Below are positions 1-8,121 of a stretch of 10,221 nt of DNA, piece by piece; position 1 is the stretch's first letter, and every line of letters starts with the position of its first letter. Under the pieces are notes generated by a model. That model searched no databases, was not told where the DNA came from, and was given only the letters and a program-made list of their open reading frames with translations. This stretch comes from an uncultured Collinsella sp. (GTDB lineage: Bacteria; Actinomycetota; Coriobacteriia; Coriobacteriales; Coriobacteriaceae), in assembly GCA_958448375.1 (NCBI GenBank), contig CAUDDU010000017.1, positions 1 to 10,221 of the forward strand. The letters run 5' to 3'. A program made the position numbers and the translations under genes.

Positions 1-486
1 ATCCGCAACGACCGCATCGTGCGCAACGGGCTTCACGGCACGCATCAGGGCGAAAACCCGGTGCGCTTCTACGACAGCATCGACCCGCGCGTATTTGTAC
101 TCAAGCTTACGCCCGGCGTAAACCCGGGCATCCTCGACGCCCTTGCCGACAGCTACGACGCCGTGATTCTGGAGACCTTTGGCATTGGCGGTATCCCCGA
201 GTTTGGCGAGTCGGGCGAGTCATTCCAGGAGGCGATTTTCCGCTGGGTCGATTCGGGCCGCACCGTCGTTATGACCACGCAGGTCCCCGAAGAGGGCCTC
301 GATCTGGGCGTTTATGAGGTCGGCCGCGCTTACGCCGATCATCCGGGCATTCTGCGCGGCGATGACATGACCACCGAGACGCTTGTGGCCAAGACCATGT
401 GGGCACTCGGCCAGTCACGCGATGCCACCGAAATCCAGCGCCTGTTCTACAGCCAAGTCAACCACGACCGTATCCCGATGGTGTAA
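1..486 (+). CDS. Type I L-asparaginase, C-terminal part (5' end outside window)
   Basis: The reading frame is open from base 1 and ends at TAA 484-486, so only the last 161 codons are present. It is the C-terminal domain of a type I (AnsA-like, usually cytoplasmic) L-asparaginase, which hydrolyses asparagine to aspartate and ammonia. Recognisable family blocks are DAVILETFGIGGIP, followed by a GRTVVMTTQVPEEG strand-loop and a near-terminal GDDMTTETLVAKTMWALGQ segment. The N-terminal catalytic threonines lie upstream of the window and cannot be checked. The gene converges on the small XRE regulator with only 21 bp between the stop codons and no convincing terminator. Family assignment is confident; the exact paralogue and localisation are not determined. 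Confidence 0.88.
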   Translation: MRNDRIVRNGLHGTHQGENPVRFYDSIDPRVFVLKLTPGVNPGILDALADSYDAVILETFGIGGIPEFGESGESFQEAIFRWVDSGRTVVMTTQVPEEGLDLGVYEVGRAYADHPGILRGDDMTTETLVAKTMWALGQSRDATEIQRLFYSQVNHDRIPMV

Positions 487-507
487 CCACCGGTCAATAG
501 GCATCTT

Positions 508-726
508 CTATTCGATACCCTCGAGAAGCTCTGACACCGTCATGCCAAGGGCGGGCGCGATCTTAAATAGAACCTTGAGCGTGAAATTTGCCGTCCCATC
601 TTCGATTCGGTCGAGGTAGGGTCGGCTGATTCCTGTCGCCACACAAAAATCAACCTTGGAGATACCAAGGTCCCTGCGTGTCTCTTCGACCCGCCTGCCA
701 AGAATCTGTTTCGCACGTTCGTCCAT
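508..726 (-). CDS. Small XRE-family helix-turn-helix transcriptional regulator
   Basis: This 72-residue protein is essentially a single XRE/Cro-C1 HTH domain. It contains an early RRVEETRRDLGISKVDFCVATG helix pair, the recognition-helix region ISRPYLDRIEDGTANFT (about residues 33-49), and a closing helix ending GMTVSELLEGIE. There is no additional ligand or catalytic domain. It starts at ATG 726-724, and no clear Shine-Dalgarno sequence precedes it. It is divergent from the unrecognised gene at 803-1192, and the 24-bp palindrome in between is a probable autoregulatory operator. This is inference from arrangement and symmetry. A role as an antitoxin-type repressor is possible, but no toxin domain was recognised in its partner. 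Confidence 0.82.
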   Translation of the reverse strand: MDERAKQILGRRVEETRRDLGISKVDFCVATGISRPYLDRIEDGTANFTLKVLFKIAPALGMTVSELLEGIE

Positions 727-755
727 GCAGCCGAGTTTGAAATGGAGCCGAACAT

Positions 756-779
756 AAACGTAAACTATAGTTTACGTTT
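756..779. promoter_or_regulatory. Perfect 24-bp palindrome, probable operator of the divergent XRE/orphan pair
   Basis: The half-site AAACGTAAACTA is followed directly by its exact reverse complement TAGTTTACGTTT, giving uninterrupted dyad symmetry over 24 bp. The centre contains TATAGT (766-771), a 5/6 match to a -10 hexamer, and by symmetry the same hexamer reads on the minus strand (769-764). A repressor bound here could therefore block both divergent promoters. No good -35 hexamer was found at 16-18 bp on either side, so the promoter calls are weaker than the palindrome itself. Confidence 0.65.
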
Positions 780-802
780 TGCCGAATACACAGGAGTTTT
801 CT

Positions 803-1192
803 ATGTCGGGTTCTTCGGTCCGCACGTACCGAGCCACGCTTCGCACAAACAGCGCACCGCCCAAGCTCGTCGTCGTTGAAGCAGAATGTCTCTCGCCCGA
901 TGAGCGCACAGCATTTGCATTGCTATCAAGTCGCGTCGCCGCCGTTCTGGTCCCTTGCCCGGCGCAAGGTGAACTTGCCATCCAATGCCAAGCGCACAGC
1001 TGCTCGCTCAATCAGGCTGCCGTAATCGCAACCAGCCAGCGTGGCCTGCCCCTTCTCCTGGAAGCCGGTATCGCACTCGCCCTTCGCGGCGCCGGATACG
1101 AAAACGAGGCCGCCGCCGATGTAGTCTTTCAACCACGATCGAGCGGCGGCCTCGCAGCAGCCATTGAATATGCGTGCAGGCTCGTTGCCTAA
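803..1192 (+). CDS. Unrecognised 129-residue protein divergent from XRE regulator
   Basis: I do not recognise this protein. Start ATG 803 is chosen because AGGAG (792-796) lies 6 bases upstream; an in-frame TTG at 779 would sit inside the palindrome and lacks such a site. The 129-residue product begins MSGSSVRTYRATL and looks soluble. It has alternating hydrophobic strands (KLVVVEAE, VAAVLVPCP, AAVIATSQRG), then an Ala-rich helical stretch (LLLEAGIALALRGAG) and a C-terminal helix SSGGLAAAIEYACRLVA. This suggests a small alpha/beta fold, but no catalytic motif is evident. It has three cysteines within about residues 50-65 (one in VPCP, two in the IQCQAHSC stretch) in no standard metal spacing. 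It ends 9 bp from the stop of the convergent membrane-protein gene. Control by the neighbouring XRE protein is inferred. Confidence 0.7.
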   Translation: MSGSSVRTYRATLRTNSAPPKLVVVEAECLSPDERTAFALLSSRVAAVLVPCPAQGELAIQCQAHSCSLNQAAVIATSQRGLPLLLEAGIALALRGAGYENEAAADVVFQPRSSGGLAAAIEYACRLVA

Positions 1193-1201
1193 AAGGACAA
1201 G

Positions 1202-1585
1202 CTAGAAACCAAAGCCAAAGCCCGTTCCGGTAATCGCCGAGTACATAAAGTAAACGTTGATCACGTTGAGGAACACACCCGTGATGCAACCGTTGCGCAG
1301 GTAGCGTTCGCACACGATGCGCGCCATGGCGGCGGAGTCATCATTGTTTTTGGCCTGACGTCCCGCCGTAAAGTATGTCGCCACGCTCAGCAGCAGGTTG
1401 AGCACCGGTAGCGCCAGCAGCTCGTAGCTCTTGCCCCATCGCGTCACCTCGCCGGCTGCGTTAAACTTCGTTGCCACCTCGGGGCCAATGTTGGGGATTA
1501 CAAACGCTGCGACCACCAGCGGAAGCACCGCAAGCACCAGCAGTGCGATGCCCATGTAGCCGGCTTTTTTGCCATATTTGAACAT
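1202..1585 (-). CDS. DUF1648/SdpI-like small membrane protein
   Basis: This 127-residue integral membrane protein has three likely membrane segments (about residues 10-30, 55-72 and 98-118). Between the first and second is the sequence IGPEVATKFNAAGEVTRWGKS (about 33-53), which resembles the conserved P-x-H-x-N-x-x-G-x-x-D/T-R-W-G block of DUF1648 domains. In that family the domain is found in SdpI-like immunity/signal proteins and many uncharacterised membrane proteins; here the usual histidine is replaced (KFNAAG). The C-terminus is an odd Gly/Phe run (GTGFGFGF). ATG 1585-1583 has an AAGGA site 8 bases upstream that overlaps the ychF stop codon region. It is therefore probably translated from the ychF transcript, with an 11-bp gap. 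A specific immunity role cannot be claimed. Confidence 0.72.
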   Translation of the reverse strand: MFKYGKKAGYMGIALLVLAVLPLVVAAFVIPNIGPEVATKFNAAGEVTRWGKSYELLALPVLNLLLSVATYFTAGRQAKNNDDSAAMARIVCERYLRNGCITGVFLNVINVYFMYSAITGTGFGFGF

Positions 1586-1596
1586 ATGCGTCGTCC

Positions 1597-2673
1597 TTAC
1601 ACGTTAAAGCGGAAGTGCACGACGTCGCCATCGGCCATGACATAGTCCTTGCCCTCAATACGCAACTTGCCGGCGGCCTTGGCGCCCTGCTCGCCGCCGA
1701 GCTCGATGTAGTCGTCGTAGCCAATGACCTCGGCCTTAATAAAGCCGCGCTCAAAGTCGGTGTGGATGACGCCGGCAGCCTGCGGGGCAGTCGCGCCTTG
1801 GCGAACCGTCCAGGCCTTGACCTCCATCTCGCCAGCCGTAAAGAACGACTGCAGGCCGAGCAGCTTGTAGGCAGCCTGAGCGAGCACGTCCAGGCCGGGC
1901 TGCTCCAGGCCCAGGCTCTCCAGGTAGTCGGCCGCGTCCTCGGGATCGAGCTCGGAAAGCTCGGCCTCGATCTTGGCGCAGATAGGCAGCGGCTTGACGC
2001 CGTCGATGGGCGCCAGGTCGTCGTTGAGCATATCCTCGTCCACGTTGGCCACATACAGGATGGGCTTCATGGTGAGCAGGAACAGACCCTTGGCGGCGGC
2101 ACGCTCCTCGTCGGTCATCTCCATGGACGCGGCGCGCTTGCCCTCGTTGAGCCAAGCAAGCAGACGCTTGGCCACCTCGAACTTGGGCATGAGCTCCTTG
2201 TCGCGCTTGGCCTCCTTCTCGAGCTTGGGCAGCTGCTTCTCGAGCGTGCCCATGTCGGCCAGGATGAGCTCGGTCATGATGGTGTCGGCATCGCCGGCGG
2301 GATCGACGAACTCACCCGTGCGGCCCACCTCACGCATGACGTTGGGGTCCTTAAAGTAGCGCACGACCTCGCAGATGGCGTCGGTCTCGCGGATGTTTGC
2401 CAAGAACTGGTTGCCCAGGCCCTCGCCCTCGTTGGCACCCTTCACCAGGCCCGCGATGTCGACAAACTCGACCGTAGCCGGCACAATGCGGCCCGGGTTG
2501 ACGATGTCGGCAAGCTTTTGCAGGCGGCTATCGGGCACGTCGACGATACCCACGTTGGGGTCGATCGTGGCGAACGGGTAGTTGGCGGCAAGGCCGGTCT
2601 TTTTGGTAAGCGCGGTGAACAGCGTCGACTTGCCCACGTTGGGCAGGCCCACGATACCGATGGAAAGGGACAC
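1597..2673 (-). CDS. ychF: Ribosome-associated YchF/OLA1-family NTPase
   Basis: This 358-residue protein of the universally conserved Obg-related YchF/OLA1 family binds ribosomes and, unlike most relatives, prefers ATP. The P-loop GLPNVGKST is at residues 9-17, the switch region [12 protein letters not shown] at 31-42, and the G3 motif DIAGLVKGA at 72-80. The NVDE sequence in [11 protein letters not shown] stands where other GTPases have NKxD, which is the family hallmark. The C-terminal TGS domain ends [20 protein letters not shown]. Length matches the usual about 363 residues. GTG 2673-2671 is chosen as start because AAAGGAG lies 5 bases upstream and the protein then begins [12 protein letters not shown], as in orthologues. 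The longer open frame reaching 2946 lacks family similarity. The gene probably forms an operon with the downstream DUF1648 protein. Confidence 0.95.
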   Translation of the reverse strand: MSLSIGIVGLPNVGKSTLFTALTKKTGLAANYPFATIDPNVGIVDVPDSRLQKLADIVNPGRIVPATVEFVDIAGLVKGANEGEGLGNQFLANIRETDAICEVVRYFKDPNVMREVGRTGEFVDPAGDADTIMTELILADMGTLEKQLPKLEKEAKRDKELMPKFEVAKRLLAWLNEGKRAASMEMTDEERAAAKGLFLLTMKPILYVANVDEDMLNDDLAPIDGVKPLPICAKIEAELSELDPEDAADYLESLGLEQPGLDVLAQAAYKLLGLQSFFTAGEMEVKAWTVRQGATAPQAAGVIHTDFERGFIKAEVIGYDDYIELGGEQGAKAAGKLRIEGKDYVMADGDVVHFRFNV

Positions 2674-2677
2674 GACA

Positions 2678-2684
2678 GCTCCTT
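2678..2684 (-). promoter_or_regulatory. Shine-Dalgarno site fixing the GTG start of ychF
   Basis: On the minus strand AAAGGAG is followed by five bases and then GTG. The upstream in-frame ATG (in the peptide MQFEVPVPKG) lies before this site and close to a probable transcription start, so the GTG is the better start. Confidence 0.7.
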
Positions 2685-2710
2685 TTGGTACAGGTACTTC
2701 AAACTGCATA

Positions 2711-2740
2711 AGTATAGCGCCGCCGCAGCATCCGGGCGAA
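2711..2740 (-). promoter_or_regulatory. Possible ychF promoter
   Basis: A minus-strand TATACT (2716-2711, 5/6 match to a -10 box) lies about 38 bp upstream of the ychF GTG. The best -35 is a weak TTCGCC (2740-2735) with an 18-bp spacer. The proposed -35 falls inside an imperfect inverted repeat, so this is a tentative call. Confidence 0.35.
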
Positions 2741-2760
2741 TCCGGACACCACGACGGCGC
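2717..2760 (-). terminator. Imperfect hairpin downstream of the GH4 gene, possible terminator
   Basis: Outer arms GCGCCGCCG (2717-2725 region) and CGACGGCGC (2752-2760) pair with one mismatch, and an inner TCCGG/CCGGA stem surrounds GCGAAT. It lies about 40 bp past the stop codon of the minus-strand GH4 gene and before ychF. There is no T-run after the minus-strand right arm, so it is not a canonical intrinsic terminator. Confidence 0.3.
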
Positions 2761-2800
2761 AAATGAAGCAGAGATGCGTGAGGGTTCGAGACAGCAGTCC

Positions 2801-4194
<1,394 letters not shown>

Positions 4195-4241
4195 TGTACG
4201 GTTTGGAATTGTTACCTAGAAGTGGAGTTTTTTATCTCTAG

Positions 4242-4285
4242 AATCGGCCTTGCGGTGCATACCGGCTCTGCAAGGCCGATTTTTT
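4242..4285. terminator. Strong 12-bp intercistronic hairpin between EIICB and GH4 genes
   Basis: Arms AATCGGCCTTGC (4242-4253) and GCAAGGCCGATT (4270-4281) are perfectly complementary around 16 bases. A T-run follows on the plus strand (through 4285), so read rightward it looks like an intrinsic terminator, but no plus-strand gene reads into it. On the minus strand, the operon direction, the hairpin is followed by CTAGAG, a poor T-tract. It may therefore act as a partial terminator or an mRNA-stabilising structure that sets the permease:enzyme ratio. Confidence 0.55.
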
Positions 4286-4299
4286 CGATGGACGATGGT

Positions 4300-5910
4300 T
4301 TACAGAAGACTCTCGAACTTCAGAAGACTCTCGAACTTCTCGCGAACCTGCGGGACGGTAAGGCCGATGATGACCTGGATCGACTGACCTTGGACCACCA
4401 AGCCATGCGTACCGATCGCCTTGAAGGAAGCCTCGGGTGCAACGACGCTCTTATCCTTGACGTTAACGCGCAGACGGGTAGCGCAGTTAGTTACATCGAT
4501 GATGTTATCCGTGCCACCGAGCAGATCGAGGATGTTCTCGGCAAGCACCAAGCGCTCATCATCTTTACTCTGGGCGACCGATTTGCCAGCAGCAGCACCG
4601 CCCTGCTTTTGCTTGTAGTCGGCCTTGGACTTGAGCTCGACCTCAACATCGTCATCCTCGCGACCGGGGGTCTTAAAGTCGAACTTGACGATCAGGAAAC
4701 GGAAGACCACGACCCAAAGGGCGGTAAAGCACAGACCGACAAGGATGGAGATGGCGTACTGCAGACCGTGTGCGGCCCAAAGGGGCAGCCAGTCCCACGA
4801 GAGCATCGAGATGATGCCGCCGTCGAAGATGCCCACGACGCCAAGGAGGTTTTGAGCCATGCAGCCAAGCGCTCCGAGCACGCAGTGGACGACGAACAGG
4901 CCGGGCGCGATGAACAGGAAGGTGAAGTCAAGCGGCTCGGTAATACCGCAAAGCATAGCGGTAAGGGTGACGGGAATGAGCAGAGCCTTGACGCGCTGCT
5001 TGCGCTCGGGTTTGGCGGTCATATAAAACGCAATGGCGACGCCAAGCGAGCCGAAGACCTTAGTCCAACCAGGGCAGGTATAGGCAGCCCAGGGTGCGGC
5101 ATCCTTAAGAGCAATGCTCGGATCGGCAGCCAGTTGGGGCAGGATGTTGGCCCAAGCAGCAAAGATGCCGCCGTTGACCGCCGCGTTGTCGTAATAGAAC
5201 GGCGTATAGATAAAGTGGTGCAGGCCTGTAGGAATCAGCACGCGCTCGAAGAAAGCAAAGACGCCCACGCCGAACGTACCGGCGGAAAGGATGAATCCCT
5301 GGAAGGCGGAGATAGCAGCCTGAACATGCGGCCACACCAGGCAGGCGATAAGAGCGACCGGAACCATAACGAAGAAACCGATCATATAAATGAACACGGA
5401 GCCCGAGAACACGCCCAGCCACTCAGGAAGTTCGGTGTCGAAGTACTTGTTGTGAAGCATCGTGGCGATACCAGAAATGATAAGCGCGCCCATGATGCCC
5501 ATATCAAGCGTTTTGATGCTTGCGATAGTGGCAAGACCAGTACCGCTGCCCGCCTCGACAGAGTAGTCGACCCCAAAGACAGGGCCCCACTGCCCCAAGA
5601 TTGTGCTTACAAAGTAGTTGAAGGTAAGGTAGATGGCCAAAGCCTCCATGCAGCAGCGAGCGTTCTGCTTGTTCGCGAGCGAGATTGGCAACGCTACGCA
5701 AAACAGCAACGGCATCTGGTTAAAGAGCGTCCAACCACCCTGGAGCAGCACATTCCAGCAATCAAACCAAAGATGACCCGCTGTGGCCATCTCGCCAAAG
5801 ATCGCCTCGGTGGTAAACAACGTACCCAGGCCGACGACGATTCCGGAAAATGCGAAAAGAATTGCAGGCGTGTACATTGCACCGCCGAAACGTTGTATCT
5901 TTTGCATCAT
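4300..5910 (-). CDS. PTS alpha-glucoside-type EIICB permease
   Basis: This 536-residue protein of the glucose/maltose PTS superfamily imports an alpha-glucoside and phosphorylates it on entry. It starts MMQKIQRFGGAMYTPAILFAF, like GlvC/AglA/MalB-type EIICB proteins; the first of two adjacent ATGs (5910-5908) is chosen, with AGAGGGGG about 10 bases upstream. The multi-pass EIIC domain spans about residues 1-410, with the signatures GLHHFIYTPFYYD (about 229-241) and GITEPLDF (about 322-329). A charged Lys/Asp/Gly/Ala linker (about 414-453) leads to the EIIB domain, with phosphorylatable Cys476 in VTNCATRLRVNV. No EIIA domain is fused or encoded nearby, so phosphate must come from an EIIA elsewhere. 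The C-terminus is an exact duplication, KFESLLKFESLL. The next gene downstream is the GH4 hydrolase. Substrate (maltose, trehalulose-type or polyol glucoside) is undetermined. Confidence 0.93.
   Translation of the reverse strand: MMQKIQRFGGAMYTPAILFAFSGIVVGLGTLFTTEAIFGEMATAGHLWFDCWNVLLQGGWTLFNQMPLLFCVALPISLANKQNARCCMEALAIYLTFNYFVSTILGQWGPVFGVDYSVEAGSGTGLATIASIKTLDMGIMGALIISGIATMLHNKYFDTELPEWLGVFSGSVFIYMIGFFVMVPVALIACLVWPHVQAAISAFQGFILSAGTFGVGVFAFFERVLIPTGLHHFIYTPFYYDNAAVNGGIFAAWANILPQLAADPSIALKDAAPWAAYTCPGWTKVFGSLGVAIAFYMTAKPERKQRVKALLIPVTLTAMLCGITEPLDFTFLFIAPGLFVVHCVLGALGCMAQNLLGVVGIFDGGIISMLSWDWLPLWAAHGLQYAISILVGLCFTALWVVVFRFLIVKFDFKTPGREDDDVEVELKSKADYKQKQGGAAAGKSVAQSKDDERLVLAENILDLLGGTDNIIDVTNCATRLRVNVKDKSVVAPEASFKAIGTHGLVVQGQSIQVIIGLTVPQVREKFESLLKFESLL
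4303..4338 (-). repeat. Perfect 18-bp tandem duplication at the EIICB 3' end
   Basis: CAGAAGACTCTCGAACTT occurs twice, at 4303-4320 and 4321-4338, without a single difference. On the coding strand each copy encodes KFESLL, so the protein ends KFESLLKFESLL before TAA. The identity at DNA level suggests a recent slippage or unequal-exchange event. Confidence 0.95.
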
Positions 5911-5913
5911 GAC

Positions 5914-6036
5914 GGGGAATCCCCCTCTCTTCATTCGGAGCGCTGCGGTTTTGGCTTCACTCGAGACCGCAGACGCGCCGTTTGCGTGTACCTCGTGCAA
6001 TAGGACGGGTGGGCCCGTGTCCCTGACTTCTTGCAC
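5914..6036 (-). promoter_or_regulatory. Structured leader upstream of the EIICB gene
   Basis: The minus-strand leader carries three inverted repeats. One is GTGCAA/TTGCAC (5995-6000 with 6031-6036), enclosing a GC-rich inner stem (6003-6009 with 6014-6022). The second is CTGCGGT/ACCGCAG (5943-5949 with 5966-5972). The third is a short GGGG/CCCC pair (5914-5917 with 5921-5924) that would include the Shine-Dalgarno G-run. This resembles a post-transcriptionally controlled PTS leader, but no LicT/SacY-type antiterminator target sequence was recognised. No convincing promoter for this gene was found. Confidence 0.4.
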
Positions 6037-6053
6037 TTACGTTTTATCACATC

Positions 6054-6069
6054 ACTTATCTAGACAAGT
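6054..6069. promoter_or_regulatory. Putative GntR (HutC-type) operator, EIICB side
   Basis: ACTTATCTAGACAAGT is a near-perfect 16-bp palindrome centred on TCTAGA, differing from symmetry only at one base pair. HutC-subfamily GntR regulators such as NagR/YvoA and DasR bind TGGTCTAGACCA-like sites, and TreR binds a related TTGTATATACAA site. A GntR/UTRA regulator is encoded in this cluster. It lies 144 bp upstream of the EIICB start. Confidence 0.6.
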
Positions 6070-6089
6070 TAGCATAAAGACTACGGTCG

Positions 6090-6119
6090 GTAAACGGTTG
6101 ATTATTGGCCGTAAACGGT
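6090..6119 (+). repeat. Two 9-bp direct repeats GTAAACGGT spaced 21 bp apart
   Basis: GTAAACGGT occurs exactly at 6090-6098 and at 6111-6119. Start-to-start distance is 21 bp, two turns of B-DNA, so both copies face the same side of the helix. They lie between the two groups of putative GntR sites in the divergent region and may bind a second regulator. No known factor is assigned. Confidence 0.45.
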
Positions 6120-6184
6120 ATATGTCCAGTATTTCGCCTGCTAAATCTGACATAGCTGATGGCTGTATTTTAAATTTCTTTTCT

Positions 6185-6210
6185 ACTTGTCTAGATGTGC
6201 TTGTCTATAT
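6185..6210. promoter_or_regulatory. Putative GntR operator sites, dehydrogenase side
   Basis: ACTTGTCTAGAT (6185-6196) shares the centre and one half-site of the element at 6054-6069, in the opposite orientation. A second partial copy, CTTGTCTATAT (6200-6210), follows 14 bp later and overlaps the -35 of the dehydrogenase promoter. Binding here would be expected to repress that promoter. Confidence 0.5.
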
Positions 6211-6229
6211 CTATATACATGCCTATACT
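6201..6229 (+). promoter_or_regulatory. Promoter of the dehydrogenase-regulator genes
   Basis: The -35 TTGTCT (6201-6206) and -10 TATACT (6224-6229) are separated by exactly 17 bp and match the sigma-A type consensus at 4/6 and 5/6. Transcription would begin near 6235, about 30 bases before the ATG at 6266. The -35 overlaps a putative GntR site. Confidence 0.6.
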
Positions 6230-6265
6230 TCATTACAACATTCACCGCCACGTTAAGGAGTCACC

Positions 6266-7291
6266 ATGAAAAGCGCGGTCTTCTATGGAAAGCACGACCT
6301 CAGAGTCGAGGAATCGGCAAAGCCGGCCGTGGGCAGGCGCGACGTTCTGATCAACGTCAAAGCTTGCGGCGTCTGCGGTACCGACGTTCATATCTATGAA
6401 GGCGACAAGGGTGCAGCCGACGTTACCCCGCCCACGATCCTTGGTCATGAGTTTGCCGGCGTTGTCGAGGCCGTGGGCAGCGACGTCGCCGGCTTTAAAC
6501 CGGGCGATCGCGTGTGCATCGACCCAAACCATCCCTGCGGCTGCTGTGAACCCTGCCGCGACGGAATCAACCACTACTGCGAGCATATGACCGGTTACGG
6601 CACCACCGTTAACGGCGGCTTTGCCGAGTACTGCTCCGTCGATATGCAGCAAGTCTACAAGTTGGGCGATCACACCAGCTTTGAGCAGGGTGCTATGACC
6701 GAGCCCGTCGCCTGTTGTCTGCACGGCATCGATATGTGCAACATCAAGCCCGGCAGCACAGTTGTCGTTATCGGCGGTGGCATGATCGGTCTGCTCATGA
6801 TGCAGCTCGCCAAAAACGCCGGCGCCACCAAGGTTGTCTTGCTCGAGCCTGTCGAAGGCAAGCGCGAGGTTGCGCTCAAACTCGGCGCCGACCTGGCAAT
6901 TGATTCCACCCACGAGGACGTCCCGGCCCGCCTGAAGCAGGAGGGCGTCGGCAACGTCGACGTTGTAATCGAATGCGTCGGCAAGCCCGTCACCATCGAG
7001 CAGGCCATCCAGATTGCCGGCCACAAGGCTACGGTCATGATGTTCGGCCTCACCAAGCCCGATGAGACAATCACCGTCAAGCCCTTCGAGGTCTTCCAGA
7101 AGGAGCTCGTGCTCACCTCGTCCTACATCAACCCTTACACACAGCGTCGCGCGCTCGAGCTCATCGACTCTGGCAGGCTCGACGTATCCTCGATGGTCGC
7201 CAAGGTGGCTTCCCTCGACGAGCTCGGTGCCATCCTGTCAGACCCAGCCCTGCGTGCCATGGGTAAATATATAATCGACCCCAGTAAGTAA
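6266..7291 (+). CDS. Zinc-dependent medium-chain alcohol/polyol dehydrogenase
   Basis: This 341-residue zinc-type MDR dehydrogenase is close in pattern to sorbitol/threonine/butanediol dehydrogenases. Catalytic zinc ligands are Cys37 (GVCGTD), His61-Glu62 (GHEFAG) and probably Glu146 (TEPVACC). The structural zinc lobe is the Cys cluster CGCCEPC...HYC (91-105). The Rossmann fold has GGGMIG at 170-175 with an acidic Glu194 at the end of the second strand, which favours NAD over NADP. ATG 6266 follows AAGGAG by 5 bases. It diverges from the alpha-glucoside EIICB/GH4 genes and precedes the GntR regulator by 65 bp on the same strand. A role in oxidising a polyol aglycone released by the GH4 enzyme is inferred from context only. 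A substrate such as a secondary alcohol or amino alcohol is equally possible by sequence. Confidence 0.9.
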   Translation: MKSAVFYGKHDLRVEESAKPAVGRRDVLINVKACGVCGTDVHIYEGDKGAADVTPPTILGHEFAGVVEAVGSDVAGFKPGDRVCIDPNHPCGCCEPCRDGINHYCEHMTGYGTTVNGGFAEYCSVDMQQVYKLGDHTSFEQGAMTEPVACCLHGIDMCNIKPGSTVVVIGGGMIGLLMMQLAKNAGATKVVLLEPVEGKREVALKLGADLAIDSTHEDVPARLKQEGVGNVDVVIECVGKPVTIEQAIQIAGHKATVMMFGLTKPDETITVKPFEVFQKELVLTSSYINPYTQRRALELIDSGRLDVSSMVAKVASLDELGAILSDPALRAMGKYIIDPSK

Positions 7292-7356
7292 ATCGATCGA
7301 CACCTGCGCGGGCGGCCCTCATCCGTCGTTCACGCACCCAGCTCTAGGAGACCGTT

Positions 7357-8112
7357 ATGGCGCGAGCCATCTTCCAAACTATTTATGACAACGTGAAGCA
7401 GTCGATTGACGACGGCACATACGCTTATCAGAGCTATCTGCCTTCGGAGACTGAGCTCACGCAGCTGTTTGACTGTTCGCGCATGACGGTCCGTCGCGCC
7501 ATCTCGATGCTTGCGGCAGATGGCTACGTGCTCCCCCAGCAAGGCAAAGGCATGCGCGTCATTCGCAACATCAGTGACGAGACGAGTCGTGGCGGCGGCG
7601 GACTCGAGACCTTTAAGGAAATCGCAGCCAGTCGAGGCTTTGAGCTCAAAACGGTTACCACTGTCTTTGAGCTCCTCGTCTGCAACAAGGCGCTCTCCAA
7701 GATTACCGGGTTTCCTGAAGGCTGTGAGCTCACGCGTGCCAAACGCATCCGTTATGCAGACGGACGGGCCGTGTGCTCCGACGACTCCTATTACCTAAGC
7801 TCACAGGTACCGGGGCTGACACCCGAGATTGTCAACGACTCGATCTATCGTTACCTCGAAGAAGGCCTTGGCATTAAGATTGCCACGGGCAAACGCGATG
7901 TAACGATTGAGCATCCCACGCCCGAGGATGCACGCGTGCTCGATCTCGACGACTTTAACGCACTCGCCGTTGTACGCGGACAGACCTACAACGCCGACGG
8001 CATCCTTATGGAATACACCGAGACAAAGCAGGTTCCCAGCTTCTTTTTACTCCACGAAACGGTCACCCGCCGCAATAACGGCAGCGAGACCCATCAGAGC
8101 AGTATGAGCTAA
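7357..8112 (+). CDS. GntR-family (HutC/TreR-like, UTRA domain) transcriptional regulator
   Basis: This is a 251-residue two-domain regulator. The N-terminal winged HTH (about residues 1-70) has the GntR pattern YLPSETELTQLFDCSRMTVRRAISMLAADGYVLPQQGKGMRV. The rest (about 80-240) is a UTRA effector domain, with the typical segments TRAKRIRYADGRAVCSDDSYYLS and YTETKQVPSFFLLH. HutC/TreR relatives usually repress sugar genes and release DNA when a phosphorylated sugar binds. ATG 7357 follows TAGGAG by 6 bases. It lies 65 bp after the dehydrogenase and is probably cotranscribed, giving autoregulation. The TCTAGA-centred palindromes at 6054-6069 and 6185-6210 are its likely targets, and the ligand is probably the EIICB product. 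Family is confident; targets and ligand are inferred. Confidence 0.9.
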   Translation: MARAIFQTIYDNVKQSIDDGTYAYQSYLPSETELTQLFDCSRMTVRRAISMLAADGYVLPQQGKGMRVIRNISDETSRGGGGLETFKEIAASRGFELKTVTTVFELLVCNKALSKITGFPEGCELTRAKRIRYADGRAVCSDDSYYLSSQVPGLTPEIVNDSIYRYLEEGLGIKIATGKRDVTIEHPTPEDARVLDLDDFNALAVVRGQTYNADGILMEYTETKQVPSFFLLHETVTRRNNGSETHQSSMS

Positions 8113-8121
8113 CCATCTATT

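Noticed and set aside
508..1192. Classical toxin-antitoxin system
   Set aside because: The genes diverge rather than form an antitoxin-toxin operon, and no RelE, HipA, RES or PIN motifs are visible in the partner. Kept only as an open question.
1615..2766. 383-codon plus-strand open frame
   Set aside because: Antisense to ychF; no recognisable motifs.
5911..6036. 42-codon extension of EIICB from a GTG
   Set aside because: Family members start at MMQKIQRFGGAM, and the upstream peptide has no similarity or membrane character.
5911..6265. LicT/SacY-type ribonucleic antiterminator in the PTS leader
   Set aside because: No sequence resembling the known RAT consensus was found, and a BglG-type regulator is absent; the cluster instead encodes a GntR/UTRA protein.
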